In this document: in pieces, positions 16,344-23,577 of the stretch
How positions within the stretch are numbered: the stretch's first letter is position 1
Layout: every line of letters starts with the position of its first letter
Assembly: GCA_028527945.1 (NCBI GenBank)
Contig: JAQQAK010000213.1
Coordinates: 1 to 36,540, forward strand
Direction: 5' to 3'
From: Spirochaetaceae bacterium
Lineage (GTDB): Bacteria; Spirochaetota; Spirochaetia; UBA9216
Length of the DNA stretch: 36,540 nt
Notes under the pieces: generated by a model
The model's input: only the letters and a program-made list of their open reading frames with translations
Database searches by the model: none
Told to the model about the DNA's origin: nothing
Made by a program: the position numbers and the translations under genes

Positions 16344-16345
16344 AC

Positions 16346-17368
16346 ATGGCTAATATTAAAAAGTTTTATGTAATTATCTTTTTTATTGTTTTAGGATGTA
16401 GTGCTGAATCTGAAGAAAATACTGTAATTACTATAATGTCCTGGAATGTTGAAAATTTCTTTGATGATGTAGATAACGGAACAGAATACTATGAGTTTGA
16501 TCCGGGGAATAATAAATGGAATTATGATTGTTTTACCAGGAAAGCTTCAGCAATTGCAGATGTTATAACTTCCGCAGAGAATGGTGGTCCTGATATCGTT
16601 CTTCTTCAGGAAGTTGAAAATTATAATGCTCTGGAATATCTAAATGACAGCTATTTAAAGGCCTTGTCTTATCCATATCTTTGCTTTTTCCCTACTTCTA
16701 ACTCTGCTGTTGGAACCGCAGTTCTAAGCCGGTATCCTATAGCAGGTGTACATAATCATGCAGTAAGACTTGATAATCTTTTATGTGGACGTAATATTGC
16801 TGAAGTTGAAATCTTTCTAAAAGAAGAATCTCCTTCTCTTGTTGTTTTTATAAATCATTGGAAGTCCAAACTTGGTGGAGCTGAAGAAACAGAACCTCAA
16901 CGTATTGCTGCTTCTGTATTACTTAATGAACTTATGCAGGATGCAATCCTTGCCGGTTATAATGTTTTAGCTGCAGGTGATTTTAATGAATCTTATGATG
17001 AGTCTTCTCGAAATAATGAAGCTTATCAGGCTGCTATTGTATGCGGTGATGATGTTTGTGATGGTTTGAATCTGATGTCTTGGGGTTCTAAAGACGAAAT
17101 GAAGAATGGATACACTGACAGATATTTTAATCCATGGTGTGAGCTCGAAGGTTACGGTAGCTATTATTATAATGATGGGTGGGAAACTCTTGATCAGTTT
17201 TTTATAGGGGATAGCTTTTTTGATGATAAAAGTCCGGAGTATTCGAGTTTTAGGATTGTAAAACTTGGGTTTAATGAGACGTCTCAGGGAAAACCTCTAA
17301 GTTGGGATTCCGGTTCAGGCTTAGGGTGTTCTGATCACTTTCCTGTAATTTTAGAATTATTTTTTTAG
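16346..17368 (+). CDS. Lipoprotein of the endonuclease/exonuclease/phosphatase family
   Basis: The 340-residue precursor starts MANIKK, has a hydrophobic segment and the lipobox IVLGC, so it is predicted to be lipid-anchored outside the cytosol. The body is an EEP fold: SWNVENFF near the start, DIVLLQEVEN, GTAVLSRYPI, INHWKSK, AAGDFNES and the terminal CSDHFPVIL. These motifs carry the metal-binding Asn/Glu and catalytic Asp/His of the family. Substrate is unknown; extracellular DNA, phosphoesters or lipids are all possible. No Shine-Dalgarno is present and the ATG sits at the end of the purC terminator T tract. A longer reading from 16283 would include the terminator and lose the signal peptide, so I rejected it. 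Confidence 0.85.
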   Translation: MANIKKFYVIIFFIVLGCSAESEENTVITIMSWNVENFFDDVDNGTEYYEFDPGNNKWNYDCFTRKASAIADVITSAENGGPDIVLLQEVENYNALEYLNDSYLKALSYPYLCFFPTSNSAVGTAVLSRYPIAGVHNHAVRLDNLLCGRNIAEVEIFLKEESPSLVVFINHWKSKLGGAEETEPQRIAASVLLNELMQDAILAGYNVLAAGDFNESYDESSRNNEAYQAAIVCGDDVCDGLNLMSWGSKDEMKNGYTDRYFNPWCELEGYGSYYYNDGWETLDQFFIGDSFFDDKSPEYSSFRIVKLGFNETSQGKPLSWDSGSGLGCSDHFPVILELFF

Positions 17369-17422
17369 TTTGATGCTATATTGAAGCTTTAATAATTTTA
17401 GTCTTGGTCTGGTCGTTTTTTT

Positions 17423-17467
17423 ACCGCATGCAAAATTGATATAATTTTGTATGCGGTTTGTTTTTTT
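17423..17467 (+). terminator. Terminator after the endonuclease/phosphatase-fold lipoprotein gene
   Basis: A 15-bp stem (17423-17437 with 17443-17457, one G-U pair) with the loop GATAT is followed by a T tract. Poly-A on the other flank means it serves only the plus strand. Confidence 0.9.
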
Positions 17468-18125
17468 AGTTTTCTTCTGTTGTTGTTTCGTTTAGCACGT
17501 TGACTTGGTAGAAAAGGTGTTCAAGTTCAAGGCAGATGTTTATATTGTGAATTGTACAACCGTTAGCCTTTGACCTGAGGTCGTCCTTATTGTTTATTCT
17601 TAATTCAATTGTTGCAAAGTTAAGAATGCCCTTTATACCGGATTCTATCATTAAATCAAGGGTAGAGGCTGCAGCGCTGTCTGGAACACTTATTATGCCA
17701 ACTTTTGTATCGTTTTTATTAACAAATTCCTTCATATCCTTTATATGGTAAATAGGAACCCCGGATGTTTTTGATACATTCTCCGGTGCAATATCAAAGC
17801 CTGCTATTATTTTAATGCCTTCGTTTCTAAACTCTTCATACTGCATTAGAGCTGTTCCAATTCTGCCGCATCCGGCTAAAATAACTTCCTGCGGTTTGTC
17901 TCTTCCCAAAACTATATCCAGCTTTTCAATTAACAAATTTATGTCATATCCGCCGCGTTTGTTTCCTGGTAAACTCAACATTGAGAAATCTTTTCGCACA
18001 AGTGATGGTGCAACACCAATCGCATCACCTAAATTGTTGGAGAAAACTCTTTCAAGACCCAGTGCTTTTAGTTTTGATAATAACCTTTTATATTTTGACA
18101 AGCGTAAAATCAAGTCTTTATTCAT
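17466..18125 (-). CDS. rex: Redox-sensing transcriptional repressor Rex
   Basis: Homodimeric repressor that senses NADH/NAD+; NADH binding releases it from DNA. It has the usual 219-residue form with an N-terminal winged helix (SKYKRLLSKLKALG, then VAPSLVRKDFSML) and a Rossmann domain with the dinucleotide motif AGCGRIGTAL. The C-terminal domain-swapped helix ends the chain. AGAGG precedes the ATG. It is divergent from the hydrogenase operon. Two Rex-like operators lie between the genes, one of them across the predicted rex -35, suggesting autoregulation and control of hydrogenase expression. Confidence 0.95.
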   Translation of the reverse strand: MNKDLILRLSKYKRLLSKLKALGLERVFSNNLGDAIGVAPSLVRKDFSMLSLPGNKRGGYDINLLIEKLDIVLGRDKPQEVILAGCGRIGTALMQYEEFRNEGIKIIAGFDIAPENVSKTSGVPIYHIKDMKEFVNKNDTKVGIISVPDSAAASTLDLMIESGIKGILNFATIELRINNKDDLRSKANGCTIHNINICLELEHLFYQVNVLNETTTEEN

Positions 18126-18155
18126 TTATATAACCTCTTAATTGTTGTGAAGTTT

Positions 18156-18184
18156 ATTTTATATGAAAATGTTTTATTGTGCAA
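18156..18184 (-). promoter_or_regulatory. Candidate rex promoter
   Basis: On the minus strand TTGCAC (18179-18184) and TAAAAT (18156-18161) have a 17-base spacer. The -35 is inside the first Rex-like site. Confidence 0.5.
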
Positions 18185-18194
18185 ATGGTAACAA
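18177..18194. promoter_or_regulatory. Rex-like operator 1
   Basis: An 18-bp site with the Rex half-site pattern TTGT...ACAA; the right half matches six of seven consensus TTAACAA positions and the left five of seven. It covers the rex -35. Confidence 0.6.
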
Positions 18195-18218
18195 TAAACA
18201 TAAAATTATATTTACTTA

Positions 18219-18236
18219 TTGTTACTGAATCAACAT
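18219..18236. promoter_or_regulatory. Rex-like operator 2
   Basis: An 18-bp site starting TTGTTAC and ending TCAACAT, with six of seven and five of seven consensus positions. It begins 42 bp after site 1, four helical turns, and lies upstream of the hydrogenase promoter. Confidence 0.5.
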
Positions 18237-18294
18237 GAACATGCTAAAAAGATGTTGAAATAGCAAATATTGAAGGCAATTATTCACAAATGTA

Positions 18295-18323
18295 TTGAAA
18301 TTTTCACACAATCCAACTATTCT
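18295..18323 (+). promoter_or_regulatory. Candidate promoter of the hydrogenase operon
   Basis: TTGAAA (18295-18300), 17-base spacer, TATTCT (18318-18323), 49 bases before the first ATG. The spacer contains a TTCACA half-site like that of Rex operators. Confidence 0.5.
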
Positions 18324-18372
18324 CTTTAATAGGGTAAAACTTTTATAAATACAAATTAACTTAGGAGGGATT

Positions 18373-18861
18373 ATGGCTGTAGATACGGCTCCTCAAATTG
18401 AGTTCTCTAAAGAGCTTGAGTCTTTTATTGAAGAATGGAAGCCTAAGCCTGGAAATCTGATAATGGTTCTGCACAGAGTGCAGGAAGAGTTTGGATACAT
18501 TCCACGCGAGGCTGCTATCAAGGTTTCTCAATTGCTTGATACACCGCTTGCCAAAATTTATGGTGTTATAACTTTTTATCATTTCTTTAAACTGGATAAA
18601 CCCGGAAAATACAATATTCAGGTTTGTATGGGGACCGCTTGCTATTTAAAAGGTGGTGAAGATTTAATCAACGAAATGGAAAATCTTCTTGGAATTGGAG
18701 TTAACGAAGTAACTGATGACGGTCTTTTTTCAATAGAGTCTGTCAGGTGTGTAGGTTGTTGTGGTCTTGCTCCTGTTATGATAGTTGATGGAGAAGTTTT
18801 TGGTAAAGTAACCAAAGATGAACTTCCGGAGATAATCGCAAACTATAGAAAGCAGGGCTAA
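18373..18861 (+). CDS. hndA: NADP/NAD-reducing hydrogenase subunit HndA/HydC-like (NuoE family)
   Basis: Small electron-transfer subunit of a multimeric [FeFe]-hydrogenase. The NuoE-type fold has an N-terminal helical domain (GNLIMVLHRVQEEFGYIP) and a thioredoxin-like [2Fe-2S] domain. The cluster ligands are Cys85 and Cys90 (CMGTAC) and Cys126 and Cys130 (CVGCC). The 162-residue length is normal. AGGAGGG precedes the ATG. First gene of a five-gene operon with an ATPase-fold protein, HndB-, HndC- and HndD-like subunits. Together HydABC-type complexes usually make H2 from NADH and reduced ferredoxin by electron confurcation. Confidence 0.92.
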   Translation: MAVDTAPQIEFSKELESFIEEWKPKPGNLIMVLHRVQEEFGYIPREAAIKVSQLLDTPLAKIYGVITFYHFFKLDKPGKYNIQVCMGTACYLKGGEDLINEMENLLGIGVNEVTDDGLFSIESVRCVGCCGLAPVMIVDGEVFGKVTKDELPEIIANYRKQG

Positions 18862-19425
18862 ATGCACGCATCCGTTTGTGATTTCATTATTGATTGTGTA
18901 CAAAATTCTATAGAGGCCAACGCAGAAGAGATTCTTCTCTTTTTGTATGAGTCGACAGACGATTTTTCAATAAAAATAATTGATAATGGTGCGGGAATGA
19001 CGGATGAAGAAGTTCAAAATGCTGTAGATCCGTTTTATACAGATGGAAGCAAGCATAAAGAGCGGAAAGTTGGGCTTGGTATTCCTTTTATGATTCAATC
19101 TGTAGAACAGGTTAGTGGTAAATGGGCTATCAATTCTAAAAAGGGTAGGGGGACAGAACTCTCTTTTAACTTTCCATTAAATAATATTGATACACCTCCA
19201 ATTGGTGATATCAGTGGAATGTTGCTTCAGGTTCTTATGTTTGATGGAGATTTTGAACTAAAATTCGATAGAGTTTTAGTGCGGGACAGTAGTGAACTGA
19301 AATATACAATAAGCAGATTAGAGTTAAAAGAAGTTCTTGGAGATTTAAATTCTGCTGATTCACTTATATTGGCAAAGCAGTATTTAAGATCTCAGGAAGA
19401 AGATTTAATTGAAGGAGACAGTTGA
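18862..19425 (+). CDS. HATPase_c-fold ATP-binding protein within the hydrogenase operon
   Basis: A 187-residue protein with a GHKL (histidine-kinase-type) ATPase domain: the N-box region IDCVQNSIEA, DNGAGM (G1) and VGLGIPF (G2), ending with GTELSFNFP. There is no sensor, dimerisation or phospho-acceptor domain, so it is not an ordinary sensor kinase. The C-terminal 70 residues are unassigned. Its ATG directly follows the stop of the HndA-like gene, and its stop overlaps the next start by one base. Similar stand-alone ATPase-fold genes occur in hydrogenase operons of other anaerobes. The role is unknown; regulation or a protein-kinase-like activity is possible. Confidence 0.82.
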   Translation: MHASVCDFIIDCVQNSIEANAEEILLFLYESTDDFSIKIIDNGAGMTDEEVQNAVDPFYTDGSKHKERKVGLGIPFMIQSVEQVSGKWAINSKKGRGTELSFNFPLNNIDTPPIGDISGMLLQVLMFDGDFELKFDRVLVRDSSELKYTISRLELKEVLGDLNSADSLILAKQYLRSQEEDLIEGDS

Positions 19426-19817
19426 TGGCTAAAATGACTCTGGAAGAATTGCGAAAGCTTAGAAATCAAAAGAAAGATGAGCTTGATAAAAGAGATACAG
19501 AAGGAAAAGATGTTCATATAATAATTGGAATGGGAACCTGCGGAATTGCCGCCGGAGCAAAAGATTCTCTTGATGCATTTCTTGATGAAATAGAAAAAAA
19601 TAAAATAGACAATGTTACCGTTAAGCAAACAGGTTGTATGGGACTATGTTATGTAGAACCTACAGTAGAGGTTAAGGTTCCTGAAATGCCTGACACAATT
19701 TATGGTAATGTTGACGCGGAGACTGCTCGCAATATTGTAAGAGAGCATGTTCTTGGTAAAAAGCTGGTTAGCGAGCATGTCTTTGACAGGCCGTCCAAAG
19801 ATATAGTTAAGGAATAG
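19425..19817 (+). CDS. hndB: HndB-like (2Fe-2S ferredoxin-domain) hydrogenase subunit
   Basis: A 130-residue thioredoxin-like ferredoxin-family subunit of the NAD(P)-linked hydrogenase. The N-terminus is a charged coiled-coil-like helix (LEELRKLRNQKKDELDKR). The fold motifs are GMGTCGIAAGA and TGCMGLCYVEP. Only three cysteines of the usual four-cysteine cluster pattern are visible (GTC, GCMGLC), so cluster binding is not certain. The start is ATG 19425 (TGATG overlap) with AAGGAG 8 bases upstream; the TTG at 19422 is less likely. It sits between the ATPase-fold protein and HndC. Confidence 0.85.
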   Translation: MAKMTLEELRKLRNQKKDELDKRDTEGKDVHIIIGMGTCGIAAGAKDSLDAFLDEIEKNKIDNVTVKQTGCMGLCYVEPTVEVKVPEMPDTIYGNVDAETARNIVREHVLGKKLVSEHVFDRPSKDIVKE

Positions 19818-19828
19818 CGGGGGAAAGT

Positions 19829-21625
19829 ATGGCGGTAAAGAATTTTATACTTGTTTGCGGTGGTACGGCCTGTGAATCAAGTAAAGCTAACGATATCTTT
19901 AATGCGCTTAAATCTGAGGTTGAAGCTCAGGGTGTTGATAAAGATGTTCAAATAGTAAAAACAGGATGTTTTGGTTTTTGTGAAAAAGGACCAATCGTCA
20001 AAGTTCTTCCTGAAGAAGCTTTTTATGTTGAGGTAACACCCGAAGACGCAAAAGAAATTATTTCAGAATCTATTGTAAAAGGTAGAATGGTAAAACGACT
20101 TCTTTATGTTGATGATACTGACAAGAAGAAAGAAGATGATTTTGATATTGAAAACATCAAGTTCTATCAGAAACAGGTTAGAATAGTTCTTAGAAATTGT
20201 GGTTTTATCGATCCTGAAAAAATTGAAGAATATATTGCAAGAGATGGTTATGCTGCTCTTGAAAAAGTTCTTTTTGATATGAGTCCTGATGATGTTATAA
20301 ATGAACTTAAGGTTTCTGGTCTTAGAGGCCGTGGTGGCGCGGGTTTTCCAACTTGGATGAAGTGGAATTTTACCAAAGGCGTTGAGAGTGACCAGAAGTT
20401 TATTGTATGTAACGCTGATGAAGGGGATCCCGGCGCATACATGGATAGATCCACCTTGGAAGGTGATCCGCATTCAGTTCTTGAAGCTATGACTATTGCT
20501 GGTTATACAGTTGGTGCTAACAAGGGTGTAATCTACATTAGAGCTGAGTATCCTCTTGCAATCAAGAGACTTGAAATTGCAATTGAGCAGGCTCGAGAAT
20601 ATGGTCTTCTTGGAGAAGATATTCTCGGAAGTGGGTTCAGTTTTGATTTTGAAATCAGACTTGGTGCTGGTGCATTTGTTTGTGGTGAAGAGACAGCTCT
20701 TCTTCGTTCTATTGAAGGAAACCGTGGTATGCCAACACCTAAGCCACCTTTTCCGGCAGTTGAAGGTCTTTGGGGTAAGCCTACTGTAATTAACAATGTT
20801 GAAACATGGGCAAATGTTCCAATGATCATTCTAAAAGGCGGAAAATGGTTTAACTCTATAGGAACAGAAAAGTCTTCTGGAACCAAGGTTTTTGCGCTTA
20901 CTGGTAAAATAAATAATTCTGGTCTTGTTGAAGTTCCAATGGGAACAACTCTTCGAGAAATAGTTTTTGATATTGGCGGTGGAATTAAAGACGGTAAAAA
21001 GTTTAAAGCTGTTCAAACCGGCGGTCCTTCCGGTGGTGTTCTAACAAATGATTTTCTTGATACTCCAATTGATTTTGATCAGCTTACTGCTATTGGATCT
21101 ATGATGGGCTCTGGTGGAATGATTGTTATGGATGAAGACGACTGTATTATTGATGTCGCCAAGTTCTATCAGGAATTCTGTGTTGAAGAGTCTTGTGGAA
21201 AATGTGCTCCTTGTAGAATTGGAACAAGAAAGCTTTATGATATTCTTGATAAGATTTCAAAAGGCAAGGGAACTCACAAGGATCTTGAAAATCTTGAAAC
21301 AATAGGAAACGCAATGAAGAAAGCAGCTCTCTGTGGTCTTGGTCAGACAGCACCTAACCCTATTCTTTCGACACTAAAGTATTTTAAAGATGAATACCTC
21401 GAGCATGTTGATGATAAAGTTTGTCGGGCTGGAAAGTGTAAAGACCTTGTTAGATTTGAAATCGATCCTGAAAAATGTATTGGTTGTACTGTTTGTTCAA
21501 GAAAGTGTCCGGTTGGCTGTATCTCAGGAGAGAGAAAACAACCTCATTCTATTGATCAGAGCCAGTGTGTTAAGTGCGGAGCTTGTTATGCTGCATGTAA
21601 GTTCGGCGCTATTAAAAAAAGCTAA
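19829..21625 (+). CDS. hndC: Hydrogenase NADH-binding flavoprotein subunit, HndC/HydB-like (NuoF family)
   Basis: The 598-residue subunit binds NAD(H), FMN and several iron-sulfur clusters. In order: an N-terminal thioredoxin-like [2Fe-2S] domain (CGGTACE, TGCFGFCEKGP), the NuoF core with the FMN/NADH motifs GLRGRGGAGFPTW and GAGAFVCGEETAL, an SLBB-like region, and the [4Fe-4S] motif ESCGKCAPCRIGTRK. A C-terminal bacterial ferredoxin extension has two [4Fe-4S] motifs (CIGCTVCSRKC and CVKCGACYAAC). This layout is that of bifurcating HydB/HndC and not of plain complex I NuoF. GGGGG precedes the ATG. The gene lies between the HndB-like gene and the catalytic subunit. Confidence 0.95.
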   Translation: MAVKNFILVCGGTACESSKANDIFNALKSEVEAQGVDKDVQIVKTGCFGFCEKGPIVKVLPEEAFYVEVTPEDAKEIISESIVKGRMVKRLLYVDDTDKKKEDDFDIENIKFYQKQVRIVLRNCGFIDPEKIEEYIARDGYAALEKVLFDMSPDDVINELKVSGLRGRGGAGFPTWMKWNFTKGVESDQKFIVCNADEGDPGAYMDRSTLEGDPHSVLEAMTIAGYTVGANKGVIYIRAEYPLAIKRLEIAIEQAREYGLLGEDILGSGFSFDFEIRLGAGAFVCGEETALLRSIEGNRGMPTPKPPFPAVEGLWGKPTVINNVETWANVPMIILKGGKWFNSIGTEKSSGTKVFALTGKINNSGLVEVPMGTTLREIVFDIGGGIKDGKKFKAVQTGGPSGGVLTNDFLDTPIDFDQLTAIGSMMGSGGMIVMDEDDCIIDVAKFYQEFCVEESCGKCAPCRIGTRKLYDILDKISKGKGTHKDLENLETIGNAMKKAALCGLGQTAPNPILSTLKYFKDEYLEHVDDKVCRAGKCKDLVRFEIDPEKCIGCTVCSRKCPVGCISGERKQPHSIDQSQCVKCGACYAACKFGAIKKS

Positions 21626-21640
21626 GCAAGGAGAATAACA

Positions 21641-23392
21641 GTGAGTACTGTAGATATAAAGGTAAACGGCAGAGCTTTAACTGTGCCTGCCGGAACTTCA
21701 ATTTTAAAAGCAGCAAAGCTTGCCGGCTGTAAAATCCCGACACTTTGCTATCATTCAGATCTGGAGCCATGGGCTGCATGTGGTATCTGTGTTGTTAAAG
21801 TAGAAGGCAGTCCCAGAATGGTTAGAGCCTGTGCCACAATGGTTACAGCAGGTCAGAATTACATAACAGATGATCCTGAAATCCATCAGATTAGAAAGAC
21901 TGTTATAGAGATGACTCTGGCAGATCATCCGCAGGAATGCCTTACATGTGCTAGAAATCAAACTTGTGAGCTTCAGAGGCTTGCCGCGGAATATGGAATT
22001 AGAGAGATTCCTTTTGACAGAAGAGTTAAGAGGCTTCCTAAAGATGAATCAACTCCGTCAATTGTTCTTGATCCTTCAAAATGTATTCAGTGTGGGCGTT
22101 GTGCTCAGGTATGTCAGCAGCTTCAGGATGTATGGGCTCTTGAGTTCATAGGACGTGGGGAAAAAACTAGGCTTATGCCTTCTGCTGGTGTTGTTCTTAA
22201 TGAAAGTCCATGTATTAAATGTGGTCAATGTTCCGCACACTGTCCAGTTGGCGCAATTTATGAGAAGGATGAGACAGATCTTCTTATGAACGCTATACTT
22301 GATGAAACAAAACATGTTGCTGTTCAGATGGCTCCTGCTGTTCGTGTTGCTTTTGGCGAGGCTTTTGGAATGGAGCCTGGCGAAATAACCACAGGAAAGA
22401 TTTATGCCGCTCTAAGACGTCTTGGTGTTGATGCTGTATTTGATACTAACTTTTCTGCTGACCTTACTATTATGGAAGAAGGATCAGAGTTTGTTGAACG
22501 ATTTGTAAATGGTAAGGGTGAACTTCCTCAATTAACATCATGCTGTCCTGCATGGACAGATTATATGGAAAAGTATTATCCGGATATGATTCCTAATTTT
22601 TCAACCGCAAAGTCACCTCAGATGATGCAGGGAGCGGTAATTAAGTCTTATTATGCCAAGAACAAAGGTATAGATCCAAAGGATATTTATTCTGTATCTA
22701 TTATGCCTTGTACAGCTAAAAAGTTTGAACGCGTACGAGATGAGAATATGAAATCTTCCGGTTATAGTGATGTCGATCTTGTTTTAACAACAAGAGAGCT
22801 GTCTAGAATGATTAAAACTTTCGGAGTAGATTTTGTTAATCTTCCGGAAGAAGACGCAGACAGTCCTGTAGGAAAATACACTGGCGCTGGAACTATTTTT
22901 GGTGTTACCGGTGGTGTTATGGAGGCTGCTGTAAGATCCGCCTATTATCTAATTACCAAAGAAGAGCTTTCTAATGTTAATATTGAAGCTGTTCGAGGTA
23001 TGGATGGTGTTAAGGTTGGAGAAGTTGATATAAAAGGAACTAAAGTTAAGGTTGCTGTAGCTCATGGAATGGCTAATGTTAAAGCTGTTCTTGATGAGGT
23101 TCGAGAGGCTAAAGAGAAGGGACTTGAGCCTCCTTATCACTTTATCGAAGTTATGGCATGTCGTGGTGGCTGTATAGCTGGTGGTGGCCAGCCTTATGGC
23201 ACAGAAGATGATGTACGTGAGAAGAGGATTGCTGGTCTCTATAAAGATGATGAACAGTCTGAGTTTAGATGTTCTCATCATAATCCTGAAATTACACAAA
23301 TTTATAAGGATTATCTTGGAGCACCTCTCAGTGAGAAATCTCACCATCTTCTTCACACACATTACACTCCAAGACCTGTTTACCAAAAATAG
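21641..23392 (+). CDS. hndD: [FeFe]-hydrogenase catalytic subunit, HndD/HydA-like
   Basis: A 583-residue H2-producing or H2-oxidising subunit. The N-terminal [2Fe-2S] ferredoxin domain has Cys36, 47, 50 and 64. A His-Cys3 [4Fe-4S] site follows (His96, Cys100, 103, 109), then two [4Fe-4S] clusters (Cys148-158 and Cys191-201). The H-cluster domain carries all three signatures: TSCCPAW (299-305), MPCTAKKFE (355-363) and EVMACRGGCIAGGGQP (503-518). The second Cys of TSCC, the proton-transfer residue, is kept, as expected for prototypical or bifurcating hydrogenases. The start is GTG 21641 with AAGGAG upstream. The operon ends with a terminator at 23405. H-cluster maturases HydEFG are not in this window. 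Confidence 0.96.
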   Translation: MSTVDIKVNGRALTVPAGTSILKAAKLAGCKIPTLCYHSDLEPWAACGICVVKVEGSPRMVRACATMVTAGQNYITDDPEIHQIRKTVIEMTLADHPQECLTCARNQTCELQRLAAEYGIREIPFDRRVKRLPKDESTPSIVLDPSKCIQCGRCAQVCQQLQDVWALEFIGRGEKTRLMPSAGVVLNESPCIKCGQCSAHCPVGAIYEKDETDLLMNAILDETKHVAVQMAPAVRVAFGEAFGMEPGEITTGKIYAALRRLGVDAVFDTNFSADLTIMEEGSEFVERFVNGKGELPQLTSCCPAWTDYMEKYYPDMIPNFSTAKSPQMMQGAVIKSYYAKNKGIDPKDIYSVSIMPCTAKKFERVRDENMKSSGYSDVDLVLTTRELSRMIKTFGVDFVNLPEEDADSPVGKYTGAGTIFGVTGGVMEAAVRSAYYLITKEELSNVNIEAVRGMDGVKVGEVDIKGTKVKVAVAHGMANVKAVLDEVREAKEKGLEPPYHFIEVMACRGGCIAGGGQPYGTEDDVREKRIAGLYKDDEQSEFRCSHHNPEITQIYKDYLGAPLSEKSHHLLHTHYTPRPVYQK

Positions 23393-23404
23393 GTTGGAAA
23401 ACTT

Positions 23405-23444
23405 AAAAAAAGCCGTTCAGAGTATACTTTGGACGGCTTTTTTT
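23405..23444 (+). terminator. Terminator of the hydrogenase operon
   Basis: Stem of about 13 bp built on AAAAAGCCGT/ACGGCTTTTT with a 12-base loop and a T tract, just after the hydrogenase stop. Confidence 0.92.
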
Positions 23445-23521
23445 ATGATTAATTGAGTGAAATTTAAATAAATTAAAAGAGCTTTAATTGAAAGCTCATA
23501 CAGTCTATTTTTTTCATAATA

Positions 23522-23549
23522 TTGACACTATTATTCTTGTATGTATGAT
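23522..23549 (+). promoter_or_regulatory. Candidate promoter of the symporter gene
   Basis: Perfect TTGACA (23522-23527), 16-base spacer, TATGAT (23544-23549), 28 bases before the start codon. Confidence 0.6.
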
Positions 23550-23577
23550 TAATGCAGCTTAATTTGGAGGGCTAATT

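Noticed and set aside
16283..16345. Extended start of the endonuclease/phosphatase-fold lipoprotein inside purC
   Set aside because: It would place the purC terminator inside the coding region and bury the lipoprotein signal peptide.
18277..18310. Third full Rex operator near the hydrogenase promoter
   Set aside because: Only single half-sites (TTCACAA at 18283, TTCACA at 18303) are present; the partner halves do not match.
20063..20473. Antisense ORFs within the HndC-like gene
   Set aside because: Low-complexity shadows of a conserved coding frame, with compositions rich in Ile, Asn and Phe as expected for reversed AT-rich codons.
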